Of a stretch of 64,000 nt of DNA, positions 8,351 to 16,159 are shown one piece after another. The stretch covers positions 3,162,001 through 3,226,000 of the forward strand of contig NZ_CP078076.1 of NCBI RefSeq assembly GCF_023101165.1, given 5' to 3'. Numbering within the stretch: position 1 is the first letter of the stretch; each line of letters starts with the position of its first letter. The position numbers and the translations under genes were made by a program. Below the pieces are notes generated by a model. That model worked only from the letters and a program-made list of their open reading frames with translations, had not been told where the DNA came from and did no database searches. The stretch is from Microbacterium sufflavum (GTDB lineage: Bacteria > Actinomycetota > Actinomycetes > Actinomycetales > Microbacteriaceae).

Positions 8351-9789
8351 GCTGCGGCTCCCTTGAGGTACGCGGTGAGCCCCTGACGGCCGCCCTCGCG
8401 GCCGTATCCGGACTCCTTGTAGCCGCCGAACGGGCTCGACGGGTCGAAACGGTTGAACGTGTTGGCCCACACCACACCGGCGCGCAGCCGGTCGGCGACG
8501 GCGAGGATGCGCGAGCCCTTGTCGGACCAGATCCCCGCGGAGAGCCCGTACGGCGTGTTGTTCGCCTTCGCGATCGCCTCGGCGGGCGTCCGGAAGGTCA
8601 GCACGGACAGCACGGGCCCGAACACCTCGTCGCGCGCGATGCGGTGCGCGGCCTCGACACCGGTGAAGATCGTCGGCGCGAACCAGAAGCCCTGGTCGGG
8701 GATGGCGCAGTCGGCGGTCCAGCGCTCGGCACCCTCCGCCTCGCCGATGTCGCTCAGCTCGCGGATCCGCGCCAGCTGGGCGGCGGAGTTGATCGCGCCG
8801 ATGTCGGTGTTCTTGTCGAGCGGGTCGCCGAGGCGCAGCGTCGACAGCCGGGCCTTGAGCCGGTCGACGACCTCGTCGTGGATGGACTCCTGCACCAGCA
8901 GGCGGCTGCCGGCGCAGCACACGTGGCCCTGGTTGAAGAAGATGCCGTTGACGATGCCCTCGACGGCCTGGTCGATCGGGGCGTCGTCGAACACGATGTT
9001 CGCCGCCTTGCCGCCCAGCTCCAGCGTCAGCTTCTTGTTCGTCCCGGCGACCGCGCGAGCGATGTCGCGACCCACGCCGGTGGAACCCGTGAAGGCGACC
9101 TTGTCCACGTCGGGGTGGCGCACGAGCGCGGCCCCGGTCTGCCCGGCACCCGTGACGATGTTCACGACGCCCGCGGGAAGGTCGGCCTGCTGCAGGATCT
9201 CCGCGAACAGCAGGGCCGTGAGCGGCGTGGTCTCGGCCGGCTTCAGCACGACCGTGTTGCCGGCGGCGAGAGCGGGCGCGAGTTTCCACGCGAGCATGAG
9301 CAGCGGGAAGTTCCAGGGGATGACCTGTCCGGCGACGCCGAGCGACCGCGGGTTCGCGCCGAGCCCGGCGTAGTCGAGCTTGTCCGCCCAGCCCGCGTAG
9401 TAGAAGAACCAGGAGGCGACGAGGGGAACGTCCACGTCGCGGCTCTCCTTGATGGGCTTGCCGTTGTCGAGGCTCTCGGCGACCGCGAGCTCGCGCGCGC
9501 GCTCCTGCACCAGGCGCGCGATGCGGAACAGGTACTTGCCGCGGTCGCGGCCGCTCATCCTTGACCACGTCTTGTCGTAGGCGCGGCGGGCGGCGGCGAC
9601 CGCACGGTCGATGTCCTCGTCGCTCGCGGACGCGATCTCGGCGATGCGCTTCTCGCTCGACGGGGAGATGGTCGTGAAGGGGGTGCCCGAGCCGTCGACG
9701 AACTCGCCGTCGATGAACAGGCCGTAGCTGTCCCGGAGGTTCAGGATCGCGGTGGACTCCGGTGCCGGAGCGTATTCCAGAAATGACAT
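8347..9789 (-). CDS. NAD(P)-dependent aldehyde dehydrogenase
   Basis: 480 residues, full family length. Seen: VIPWNFPLLM (about 150), LKPAETTPL for cofactor binding, the catalytic-glutamate motif LELGGKAANIV (about 250), and the nucleophile in NQGHVCCAGSR (about 285). It sits 13 nt downstream of deoC in the same operon. The natural substrate is therefore likely acetaldehyde from deoxyribose-5-phosphate cleavage, oxidised to acetate. Start at MSFLEY. An earlier in-frame start lies inside deoC and was rejected. Confidence 0.93.
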   Translation of the reverse strand: MSFLEYAPAPESTAILNLRDSYGLFIDGEFVDGSGTPFTTISPSSEKRIAEIASASDEDIDRAVAAARRAYDKTWSRMSGRDRGKYLFRIARLVQERARELAVAESLDNGKPIKESRDVDVPLVASWFFYYAGWADKLDYAGLGANPRSLGVAGQVIPWNFPLLMLAWKLAPALAAGNTVVLKPAETTPLTALLFAEILQQADLPAGVVNIVTGAGQTGAALVRHPDVDKVAFTGSTGVGRDIARAVAGTNKKLTLELGGKAANIVFDDAPIDQAVEGIVNGIFFNQGHVCCAGSRLLVQESIHDEVVDRLKARLSTLRLGDPLDKNTDIGAINSAAQLARIRELSDIGEAEGAERWTADCAIPDQGFWFAPTIFTGVEAAHRIARDEVFGPVLSVLTFRTPAEAIAKANNTPYGLSAGIWSDKGSRILAVADRLRAGVVWANTFNRFDPSSPFGGYKESGYGREGGRQGLTAYLKGAAA

Positions 9790-9802
9790 GGTCGTCTTCC
9801 CG

Positions 9803-10804
9803 TCAGTCGATGGTGACGTAGTCGGGGCCCGAGTAGTGGCCGGAGCGGAGCTTCTGTCGCTGCAGGAGCACGTCGTTGAGGAGGCTGGAGGCGCCGAAGC
9901 GGAACAGGTGCGGCTGCAGCCACTCCTCCCCCACGGTCTCCGCCACGGTGACGAGGTACTTGACCGCGTCCTTCGAAGAGCGGATGCCACCGGCCGGCTT
10001 CACGCCGATCCGCTCGCCCGTGCCGCGGTACCAGTCGCGCACGGTCTCCAGCATGAGCAGCGTGGTGGGCAGCGTGGCCGCGGGCTGCACCTTGCCGGTC
10101 GACGTCTTGATGAAGTCGCCGCCCGCCAGGATCCCGAGCCACGACGCGCGCTTGATGTTGTCGTAGGTGTTCAGCTCACCGGTCTCGAGGATCACCTTGA
10201 GCGAGGCGTAGGAGCCGTCCTCGCGGCGGCAGGCCTCCTTGACCTGGGCGATCTGGTCGAGCACCAGGCCGTACCGGCCGGAGAGGAAGGCACCGCGGTC
10301 GATCACCATGTCGATCTCGTCGGCGCCCGCCGCGACCGCCTCGGCGGTGTCGGCCAGCTTGATCGCGAGCGACGACCGGCCGCTGGGGAACGCCGTGGCG
10401 ACCGCGGCGACCGAGATGAGGCCGTCGTCCGGGTCGCCGTGCAGGGAGCCCAGCGCCTCGACCGCGCCGCCGACCATGTCGCCGTAGACGCACACCGCGG
10501 CCACGCGCGGCGTGGAGGGGTCGGCGGCGTCGGGGGTCTTCGCCTTGGCGACGAGCGAGCGCACCTTGCCGGGGGTGTCGGCGCCTTCGAGCGTCGTGAG
10601 GTCGATCAGACGGATGATGGTGTCGAGCGCCCAGGCCTTCGAGGTCGTCTTGATCGAGCGGGTGCCGAGACCGGCCGCCCGCTGCTCCAGCCCGACCGCG
10701 TCGACGCCCGGAAGTCCGTGCAGGAAGCGGCGCAGCGTGGCGTCGTCCGGCTCTCCGCCGAGGACGTCCACCGCCGCCCTGCGGCTGAGTTCTGTGGTGG
10801 TCAC
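9803..10804 (-). CDS. deoC: Deoxyribose-phosphate aldolase
   Basis: 333 residues. It splits 2-deoxy-D-ribose 5-phosphate into acetaldehyde and glyceraldehyde 3-phosphate. The Schiff-base lysine is in GGDFIKTSTGK and the second active-site lysine in GVKPAGGIRS. The protein is longer than the E. coli type (about 259) because of an N-terminal extension of roughly 70 residues, as in the longer class of DeoC. The GTG start follows GGAGG by 6 nt and overlaps the regulator's stop by 4 nt (GTGA). Confidence 0.95.
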   Translation of the reverse strand: MTTTELSRRAAVDVLGGEPDDATLRRFLHGLPGVDAVGLEQRAAGLGTRSIKTTSKAWALDTIIRLIDLTTLEGADTPGKVRSLVAKAKTPDAADPSTPRVAAVCVYGDMVGGAVEALGSLHGDPDDGLISVAAVATAFPSGRSSLAIKLADTAEAVAAGADEIDMVIDRGAFLSGRYGLVLDQIAQVKEACRREDGSYASLKVILETGELNTYDNIKRASWLGILAGGDFIKTSTGKVQPAATLPTTLLMLETVRDWYRGTGERIGVKPAGGIRSSKDAVKYLVTVAETVGEEWLQPHLFRFGASSLLNDVLLQRQKLRSGHYSGPDYVTID

Positions 10805-11736
10805 TGTTCCTCCAACAATGCTCGTGCTGTGGTCTCGTCGGTGACCAGCACGCTGCACAGGCCGCTGGTCACCACCGTTCGTGCGATGTCGTGCTTCGCG
10901 GGTCCCGCGGTCACGAAGACCGCGCGGTCGGCGCCGCGCAGCCGGTCGAGCGAGACGCCCACGGTGCGGGCGTCGAGCTGCGGGTCGACGATGTTCCCCT
11001 CCGCGTCGACGTAGCGGCCGAGCACGTCGCCGACGGCTCCGCGGCGTGCGAGCTCCTCCACGTCGTCCGCGCGGAGGTAGCCGTTCTCGACGTGCGCCGA
11101 CGACGCGTCGCAGGGACCGGCGGTGAACAGGAACGCCTGCGCCTCCGCGGCCTCCTCGAGCACGGCCGCGACGGTGCGGTCGCCCTCGATGGCCCGCTTG
11201 GTCTCGACGTGCTCCAAAATCGCGGGACTCGGCAGCAGCGAGACCTGGCCGGACGCGCGCTGCGCGATCGTGACGGCCAGTCCTGCCGCGCCTCCGGAGC
11301 GGCGGTTGAGGCTGACCCCGCCGTTGAGCTGCACGACGGTGACGCCGTTGGCCCAGCCGTCGGGGAGCGCCTCGGCGACGGCGCGGAGGGTCTTGCCCCA
11401 GCTCACGCCGAGCGTGCGGGGCACCGGACGCATCGCGGTCAGGAAGTCGGCGGCCGCCTGGGCCACCCGCTCGAGCGTGCCGTCGTCGCCCTCCGGAGCG
11501 GGCACGACCACCGCGTCCTTGAGCCCGAAGCGCTCGACCAGCTCTCTCTCGAGCCCGAGGCGACGTGCACGGGGGTGCACGATCTCGATGCGCACGATCC
11601 CTCTCTCCCGGGCCTGGGTGAGCAGCCGTCCGACCTTCCAGCGGGAGATCTTGAGGAGGCCGCCGATCTCGTCCTGCGTCTTGTCCTCGTCGTAGTACAG
11701 CTCGGCCACGCGCACCATGAGCAGGTCTTCTTCCAC
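10801..11736 (-). CDS. SorC/DeoR-type sugar-binding transcriptional regulator
   Basis: 311 residues. An N-terminal helix-turn-helix (YYDEDKTQDEIGGLLKISRW pattern, residues 14-34) precedes a SorC-type phosphosugar-binding domain (VSWGKTLRAVAEAL about 109, VVQLNGG about 130, and FTAGPCD). First gene of the operon regulator-deoC-ALDH-ALDH-like. The likely effector is deoxyribose 5-phosphate or a related sugar phosphate (inferred from context, as for DeoR of Bacillus). The GTG start is preceded by AAGGAGGATGCC. Confidence 0.9.
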   Translation of the reverse strand: MEEDLLMVRVAELYYDEDKTQDEIGGLLKISRWKVGRLLTQARERGIVRIEIVHPRARRLGLERELVERFGLKDAVVVPAPEGDDGTLERVAQAAADFLTAMRPVPRTLGVSWGKTLRAVAEALPDGWANGVTVVQLNGGVSLNRRSGGAAGLAVTIAQRASGQVSLLPSPAILEHVETKRAIEGDRTVAAVLEEAAEAQAFLFTAGPCDASSAHVENGYLRADDVEELARRGAVGDVLGRYVDAEGNIVDPQLDARTVGVSLDRLRGADRAVFVTAGPAKHDIARTVVTSGLCSVLVTDETTARALLEEQ

Positions 11737-11756
11737 GGCATCCTCCTTCCCTGTCC

Positions 11757-11804
11757 AGGGTAGGCCCGATTCAGCGTTCGCGCACGCTTCTGCTCATATG
11801 CGCA
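11757..11804 (-). promoter_or_regulatory. deo operon promoter with palindromic candidate operator
   Basis: TACCCT (minus strand, 11757-11762) is a plausible -10 box 20 nt before the GTG. TGCTCATATGCGCA (11791-11804) is a near-perfect 14-bp palindrome (12 of 14 symmetric), centred about 40 nt upstream of the predicted start of transcription. It is a good candidate site for the SorC-type regulator. Confidence 0.45.
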
Positions 11805-11844
11805 CCCGACCCCCGTCCCGACGCACATCCGCCGGGCATGCGAA

Positions 11845-11872
11845 AGGGCGCCCGTCTCTCGACGGACGCCCT
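11845..11872 (-). terminator. Terminator after clpP2
   Basis: AGGGCGCCCGTC (11845-11856), TCTC loop, GACGGACGCCCT (11861-11872). The stem is 12 bp with one mismatch and is followed on the minus strand by TTTCG. Confidence 0.75.
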
Positions 11873-11887
11873 CTCGAACAGCGGGGC

Positions 11888-12529
11888 CTACGCGCGCTTG
11901 CGCGACGTGAGCACCTGGTCGACGATGCCGTACTCCAGCGCCTCGTTGGCGGAGAGGATCTTGTCGCGATCGATGTCGCGGTTCACCTGCTCCACGGGCT
12001 TGCCGGTGTGACGCGCCATGGTCTCCTCGAGCCAGGTGCGCATCCGGAGGATCTCGGCGGCCTGGATCTCGATGTCCGACGCCTGACCGTGACCGGCCTC
12101 GCCCATCGCCGGCTGGTGCATGAGCACGCGGGCGTTCGGCAGGGCCAGACGCTTGCCCGGCGCACCCGCGGCGAGCAGCACCGACGCGGCCGACGCCGCC
12201 TGGCCCAGCACCACGGTCTGGATCTGCGGCGCGACGTACTGCATCGTGTCGTAGATCGCGGTCATGGCCGTGAACGAGCCACCGGGCGAGTTGATGTACA
12301 TCGTGATGTCGCGCTCGGAGTCCTGGCTCTCCAGAACGAGCAGCTGCGCCATCACGTCGTCGGCGGACGCGTCGTCGACCTGCACGCCGAGGAAGATCAC
12401 GCGATCCTCGAACAGCTTGTTGTACGGGTCCTGGCGCTTGAAGCCGTAGGCCGTGCGCTCCTCGAACTGCGGGAGCACGTAGCGGCTGGACGGCAGGTTT
12501 CCGGCGGACTGGAACGTGGGTGTGTACAT
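11888..12529 (-). CDS. clpP2: ATP-dependent Clp protease proteolytic subunit ClpP2
   Basis: A 213-residue serine peptidase subunit. The nucleophile lies in GQAASAAS (about 105) and the histidine in RVLMHQPAM (about 130). It is the downstream member of a clpP1-clpP2 pair. In actinobacteria the two subunits form a mixed tetradecamer, generally essential, that works with ClpX and ClpC. The ATG at 12529, after GAGAGGACACC, was chosen over an in-frame start at 12550 that overlaps clpP1. Confidence 0.96.
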   Translation of the reverse strand: MYTPTFQSAGNLPSSRYVLPQFEERTAYGFKRQDPYNKLFEDRVIFLGVQVDDASADDVMAQLLVLESQDSERDITMYINSPGGSFTAMTAIYDTMQYVAPQIQTVVLGQAASAASVLLAAGAPGKRLALPNARVLMHQPAMGEAGHGQASDIEIQAAEILRMRTWLEETMARHTGKPVEQVNRDIDRDKILSANEALEYGIVDQVLTSRKRA

Positions 12530-12546
12530 GGTGTCCTCTCGCATCC

Positions 12547-13134
12547 TCACTCGGCGCCCGTGCCGCCGCCGCCGGTGACATCACTGGCGTGCTCGCGGAT
12601 GTGGTCGACGAAGCCGTACTCGAGGGCCTCCTCCGCCGTGAACCAGCGGTCGCGGTCTCCGTCGGCGTTGATCTGCTCGACCGGCTTGCCGGTCTGACCC
12701 GCCGTGATCTCCGCGAGACGCTTCTTCATCGACAGGATGAGCTGCGCCTGGGTCTGGATGTCGCTCGCCGTGCCGCCGAAGCCGCCGTGCGGCTGGTGCA
12801 GCAGCACACGCGCGTTGGGCGTGATGTAGCGCTTGCCCTTGGTGCCGCTGGTCAGCAGCAGCTGACCCATCGAGGCGGCCATGCCGATGCCGACCGTGAC
12901 GATGTCGTTCGGCACGAACTGCATCGTGTCGTAGATCGCCATGCCTGCGGTGATCGAGCCGCCGGGCGAGTTGATGTAGAGGTAGATGTCCTTCTCGGAG
13001 TCTTCGGCGGCGAGAAGGAGGATCTTCGCGCAGATCTCGTTGGCGTTCTCGTCTCGCACCTCCGAGCCGAGCCAGATGATGCGGTCCTTCAGCAACCTGT
13101 CGAAGACGCTTGTCGCGACGAGGGGTTCAGCCAT
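12547..13134 (-). CDS. clpP1: ATP-dependent Clp protease proteolytic subunit ClpP1
   Basis: 195 residues. The nucleophile lies in GMAASMGQ (about 98) and the histidine in [10 protein letters not shown] (about 123). [11 protein letters not shown] forms the substrate-binding strand. Lies 17 nt upstream of clpP2, so co-transcribed. TAGATT (13167-13172, minus strand) is a possible -10 box, with a ClgR-like site at 13200-13214 just upstream of its -35 position. Confidence 0.96.
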   Translation of the reverse strand: MAEPLVATSVFDRLLKDRIIWLGSEVRDENANEICAKILLLAAEDSEKDIYLYINSPGGSITAGMAIYDTMQFVPNDIVTVGIGMAASMGQLLLTSGTKGKRYITPNARVLLHQPHGGFGGTASDIQTQAQLILSMKKRLAEITAGQTGKPVEQINADGDRDRWFTAEEALEYGFVDHIREHASDVTGGGGTGAE

Positions 13135-13199
13135 GTCAGCTCCTGCTTCCGTGTTTCAGTGATTCGAATCTACCGGCGTCAACGCAGCACTCAGGTCGT

Positions 13200-13214
13200 G
13201 TTCGCCGTCGGCAT
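13200..13214 (-). promoter_or_regulatory. ClgR-like activator site upstream of clpP1P2
   Basis: GTTCGCCGTCGGCAT resembles the published actinobacterial ClgR motif (GTTCGC-N5-GCG; CGCYNANRGCG on the other strand, 10 of 11 positions). It lies 66-80 nt upstream of clpP1. It is centred about 47 nt before the start of transcription predicted from TAGATT at 13167-13172, which suits an activator. Inferred from motif and position only. Confidence 0.45.
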
Positions 13215-13215
13215 A

Positions 13216-13710
13216 TCAGGTGTCGCGCTCGGCCATCTCCTGCGCGTACGCGGTCATCGAACGGTGATAGCGCGGCAGGTGCGGAACCAGCGCCAGCAGC
13301 GCCACCGAGAGCCCCTGATGCGGGCGTCCGGCACTCGCGAGGATCAGCGCATGCACCACGGCGACCGCGTCGCGGTACGGGCCGTCGGCGGAGGCCTCCT
13401 CCTCGGCGCGGATCACCGCCAGCGCCCCGTCGTACTCCCCCAGGTTGCGCAGCGAGCTCGCCAGCTGGATCACGCACTGCGGGCGATGCTCCTCATCGAG
13501 CCCGAGAGCCAGCGCCCGGCGATACAGCTCGACCGCCTCGGCCGGGCGTCCTGCGGAGTCCCTGGCGCCCGCCCGCTCGAACTCCGCCCGCGCGTCGTCC
13601 GGGCCGCGCTCGGCGGCCAGGGCGTCGATCCGTGCGATCGTCTCGTCGCCGACCTCGTCACCGGTCGCCTCGGCCCACACCTGCTCGACCCGGTCGTCCC
13701 ACGCGCTCAT
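13216..13710 (-). CDS. Tetratricopeptide-type small protein
   Basis: A 164-residue, largely helical acidic protein. DARAEFERAGARDSAGRPAEAVELYRRALALG and the following LASSLRNLGEYDGALAVIRAE pattern give at least two tetratricopeptide-like repeats (about residues 35-110), suggesting a protein-interaction scaffold. No catalytic motif. An excellent ribosome-binding site, AGGAGGATGC, precedes the ATG at 13710. Located between tig and clpP1 on the same strand. A role in proteostasis is possible but not shown. Confidence 0.75.
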   Translation of the reverse strand: MSAWDDRVEQVWAEATGDEVGDETIARIDALAAERGPDDARAEFERAGARDSAGRPAEAVELYRRALALGLDEEHRPQCVIQLASSLRNLGEYDGALAVIRAEEEASADGPYRDAVAVVHALILASAGRPHQGLSVALLALVPHLPRYHRSMTAYAQEMAERDT

Positions 13711-13737
13711 GCATCCTCCTCGTCGATGCGAAAGAAA

Positions 13738-13765
13738 GAGGGCGGATGCCGCAGCATCCGCCCTC
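13738..13765 (-). terminator. Terminator after tig
   Basis: A perfect 12-bp stem, GAGGGCGGATGC (13738-13749) with GCATCCGCCCTC (13754-13765), with a CGCA loop and TTTCTTTCG following on the minus strand. A classic intrinsic terminator. Confidence 0.85.
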
Positions 13766-13781
13766 TTCACCGTTCAAGCGA

Positions 13782-15257
13782 TCACTCGCCCTTGTCGGCA
13801 GCCTTCTTGGCCGGAGCCTTCTTGGCGGCCGGCTTCTTGGCGGCGGGCTTCTCCTCCGCGTCGGCGTCCTTCTGGGCCGGAGCCTTCTTGGCCGGAGCCT
13901 TCTTGGCGGGAGCCTTCTTGGCGGCGGGCTTCTCCTCCGCGGGCGTCTCCTCGGCGGCCTCGTCCTGAGCGGCCTCGTCGTCGGTCACCACGAAGTCGGA
14001 CAGATCGACGGGCTTGCCGTTGGTGTCGACGACCTTGACCTTGCCCAGCGCGATCGCGAGCGCCTTGTTGCGGGCGACCTCACCGACGAGGGCGGGCAGC
14101 TGGTTGGACGACTGCAGCGCCTCGACGAACTCCTGCGGAGCCATGCCGTACTGCGCGGCGGACTGGATGAGGTACTGCGAGAGCTCCTCCTGCGAGACCT
14201 GCACGTCGGCCTGCTCGGCGATCGTGTCGAGCAGCACCTGCGTGCGGAACTGCTTCTCGCTCGCCTCGGTGACCTCGGCGCGGTGCACGTCGTCTTCCAG
14301 GCGACCCTCGCCCTCGAGGTGGTTGTGCACCTCGTCCTCGATGAGCTGCGGCGGAACCGGGATGTCGATCTGCTCGAGCAGCGTCTCGACGAGCTTGTCG
14401 CGGGCGGCGGAACCCTGCGTGAACACGCCCTGCTGCGCGACGCGCTCGGCCAGGCTCGCGCGAAGCTCGGCGATCGTGTCGAACTCGCTGGCGATCTGCG
14501 CGAACTCGTCGTCGGCCTCAGGCAGCTCGCGCTCCTTGACGGCCTTGACGGTGACGGAGACCTCCGCCTCCTTGCCGGCGTGGTCTCCGCCGACCAGGGC
14601 GGAGCGGAACGTGGTGTCCTCGCCGGCGGTGAGCGACTCCACCGCGTCGTCGATGCCCTCCAGCAGCTCACCGGAGCCGATCTCGTACGAGACGCCCTCG
14701 GCGCGGTCGATCTCGGCGCCGTCGATCGTCGCGACCAGGTCGAGCTCGACGAAGTCGCCCTTCGCGGCCGGACGGTCCACGGGGATCAGCGTGCCGAAGC
14801 GGGCGCGCATGTTGTCGAGCTCGGCGTCGAGCGCGGCCTCGTCGGCCTCGACGGCGTCGACGGTCAGCGTGACACCCGCGTAGTCGGGGAGCTCGATCTC
14901 GGGACGGACATCGACCTCGATGTCGACGAGCAGGTCGCCCGAGAAGTCCTTCTCGTTCGGCCACTGCGTGATCTCGGCGGCCGGGCGGCCGACGATGCGC
15001 AGCTTGTGCTCGGTCGTCGCCTCGCGGAAGAACTTGTCGAGGCCCTCGTTGACGGCGTGCTCGATGACCGCGCCGCGGCCGATGCGCTGGTCGATGATCG
15101 GCGCGGGGACCTTGCCCTTGCGGAAGCCGGGGATCTGCACGTCCTGGGCGATGTGCTCGTAGGCGTGAGCGATGCTGGGCTTGAGGTCTTCCGGGGTGAC
15201 CGTGATGCTGAGCTTGACCCGGGTCGGGGTCAGCTTCTCGACGGTGCTGTTCGCCAT
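13782..15257 (-). CDS. tig: Trigger factor with lysine/alanine-rich tail
   Basis: A 491-residue ribosome-associated chaperone and peptidyl-prolyl isomerase. The ribosome-binding signature [12 protein letters not shown] is near residue 45, the FKBP-type domain ([11 protein letters not shown]) near 150-240, and the arm domain extends to about 425. The last 60 or so residues are unusual: acidic alanine/glutamate sequence, then repeated [10 protein letters not shown] units ending in AADKGE. This makes it clearly longer than E. coli TF (432). AAGGAGAA precedes the ATG. The tRNA-Pro gene lies immediately upstream. Confidence 0.96.
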   Translation of the reverse strand: MANSTVEKLTPTRVKLSITVTPEDLKPSIAHAYEHIAQDVQIPGFRKGKVPAPIIDQRIGRGAVIEHAVNEGLDKFFREATTEHKLRIVGRPAAEITQWPNEKDFSGDLLVDIEVDVRPEIELPDYAGVTLTVDAVEADEAALDAELDNMRARFGTLIPVDRPAAKGDFVELDLVATIDGAEIDRAEGVSYEIGSGELLEGIDDAVESLTAGEDTTFRSALVGGDHAGKEAEVSVTVKAVKERELPEADDEFAQIASEFDTIAELRASLAERVAQQGVFTQGSAARDKLVETLLEQIDIPVPPQLIEDEVHNHLEGEGRLEDDVHRAEVTEASEKQFRTQVLLDTIAEQADVQVSQEELSQYLIQSAAQYGMAPQEFVEALQSSNQLPALVGEVARNKALAIALGKVKVVDTNGKPVDLSDFVVTDDEAAQDEAAEETPAEEKPAAKKAPAKKAPAKKAPAQKDADAEEKPAAKKPAAKKAPAKKAADKGE

Positions 15258-15316
15258 GCTGGTGTGTTCTCCTTGTGGTTTCCGCGCGGACGCGGCTGAA
15301 AAGTCGAGGATCTGAG

Positions 15317-15390
15317 TCGGGGCGACAGGAGTTGAACCTGCGACCTCCCGCTCCCAAAGCGGGCGCTCTACCAAGCTGAGCTACGCCCCG
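15317..15390 (-). tRNA. tRNA-Pro (anticodon TGG)
   Basis: 74 nt on the minus strand. Acceptor CGGGGCG/CGCCCCG, D-arm GCTC/GAGC, anticodon stem CCCGC/GCGGG with loop TTTGGGA (anticodon TGG), and T-arm GCAGG-TTCAACT-CCTGT. Discriminator A; no encoded CCA. TAGACT (minus strand, 15421-15426) is a likely -10 box. Confidence 0.95.
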
Positions 15391-15484
15391 GGGAATCCGC
15401 ACGCAGATTCAGCCCCACCGAGTCTAACGGACCGGAGCATGCCCGACCGTCCGCTATGATCGTGGGAGTCCGGACTCCGGTTCC

Positions 15485-15555
15485 GGGGGTGTAGCTCAAT
15501 GGTAGAGTCTCAGTCTTCCAAACTGATTGCGCGGGTTCGATTCCCGTCACCCCCT
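15485..15555 (+). tRNA. tRNA-Gly (anticodon TCC)
   Basis: 71 nt. Acceptor GGGGGTG/CACCCCC, D-arm GCTC/GAGT, anticodon stem TCAGT/ACTGA with loop CTTCCAA (anticodon TCC), and T-arm GCGGG-TTCGATT-CCCGT. Discriminator T; no encoded CCA. TATGAT at 15455-15460 is a good -10 box. Divergent from tRNA-Pro. Confidence 0.95.
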
Positions 15556-15578
15556 CTCCCACGGCAGAGCGTCAGCGC

Positions 15579-16055
15579 TCAGAGCCGTTTCCGCATCTGC
15601 TGCGTCACGACCGCGTAACCCGCCGCGTCGTACATGCGGATCGCCGCCGCGTTGCCGCCGAACACGTTGAGCTCCAGCGCCTCGGCACCGGCATCGCGCG
15701 CCGCGCTCTCCACCGCGGCGAGCAACGCCCTGCCCAGGCCCTCTCCGCGGCGATCCCGCACGACCTCGATGTCATAGAGGAACGCGACGCCGGGCGCCCC
15801 TCGCGGGTGGTCGAGCCCCACCCAGGCGCGACCGATCGGACGTCCGTCCTCGTCGACCCCTCGCAGCACGAGCATGCGCGACGTCGCTGGTCCCTTCGGA
15901 AGCATCCGCGCATTCTCCGCCCGCGCGCGATCGACGGCGCCGTCCCGCTCCCACCGGCCGGCAGCGACCTGCTCCGCCGCATACTCGCGGGCGATCGCCC
16001 CCATCCGTTCCTCGAACTCGTCGGTCGTCATCCGTCGGACGCTCACCTGTGCCAT
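15579..16055 (-). CDS. GNAT family N-acetyltransferase
   Basis: 158 residues. The acetyl-CoA-binding core is visible as LYDIEVVRDRRGEGLGRALL (motif A, R/Q-x-x-G-x-G/A), followed by LELNVFGGNAAAIRMYDAAG (motif B), both typical of the family. The substrate cannot be predicted. CAGGAT ends 6 nt before the ATG, so a leaderless transcript is possible. It ends 24 nt beyond the tRNA-Gly gene, converging on it. Confidence 0.9.
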   Translation of the reverse strand: MAQVSVRRMTTDEFEERMGAIAREYAAEQVAAGRWERDGAVDRARAENARMLPKGPATSRMLVLRGVDEDGRPIGRAWVGLDHPRGAPGVAFLYDIEVVRDRRGEGLGRALLAAVESAARDAGAEALELNVFGGNAAAIRMYDAAGYAVVTQQMRKRL

Positions 16056-16159
16056 CGACTCATCCTGTCACCGGCCGGTCGCGGGACGCAGCGCCGGTCC
16101 AATACGCTGACAGCAGATCTCCGCAGCCCGACCGGAAGGCATCAGCGAATGGGCACGTC

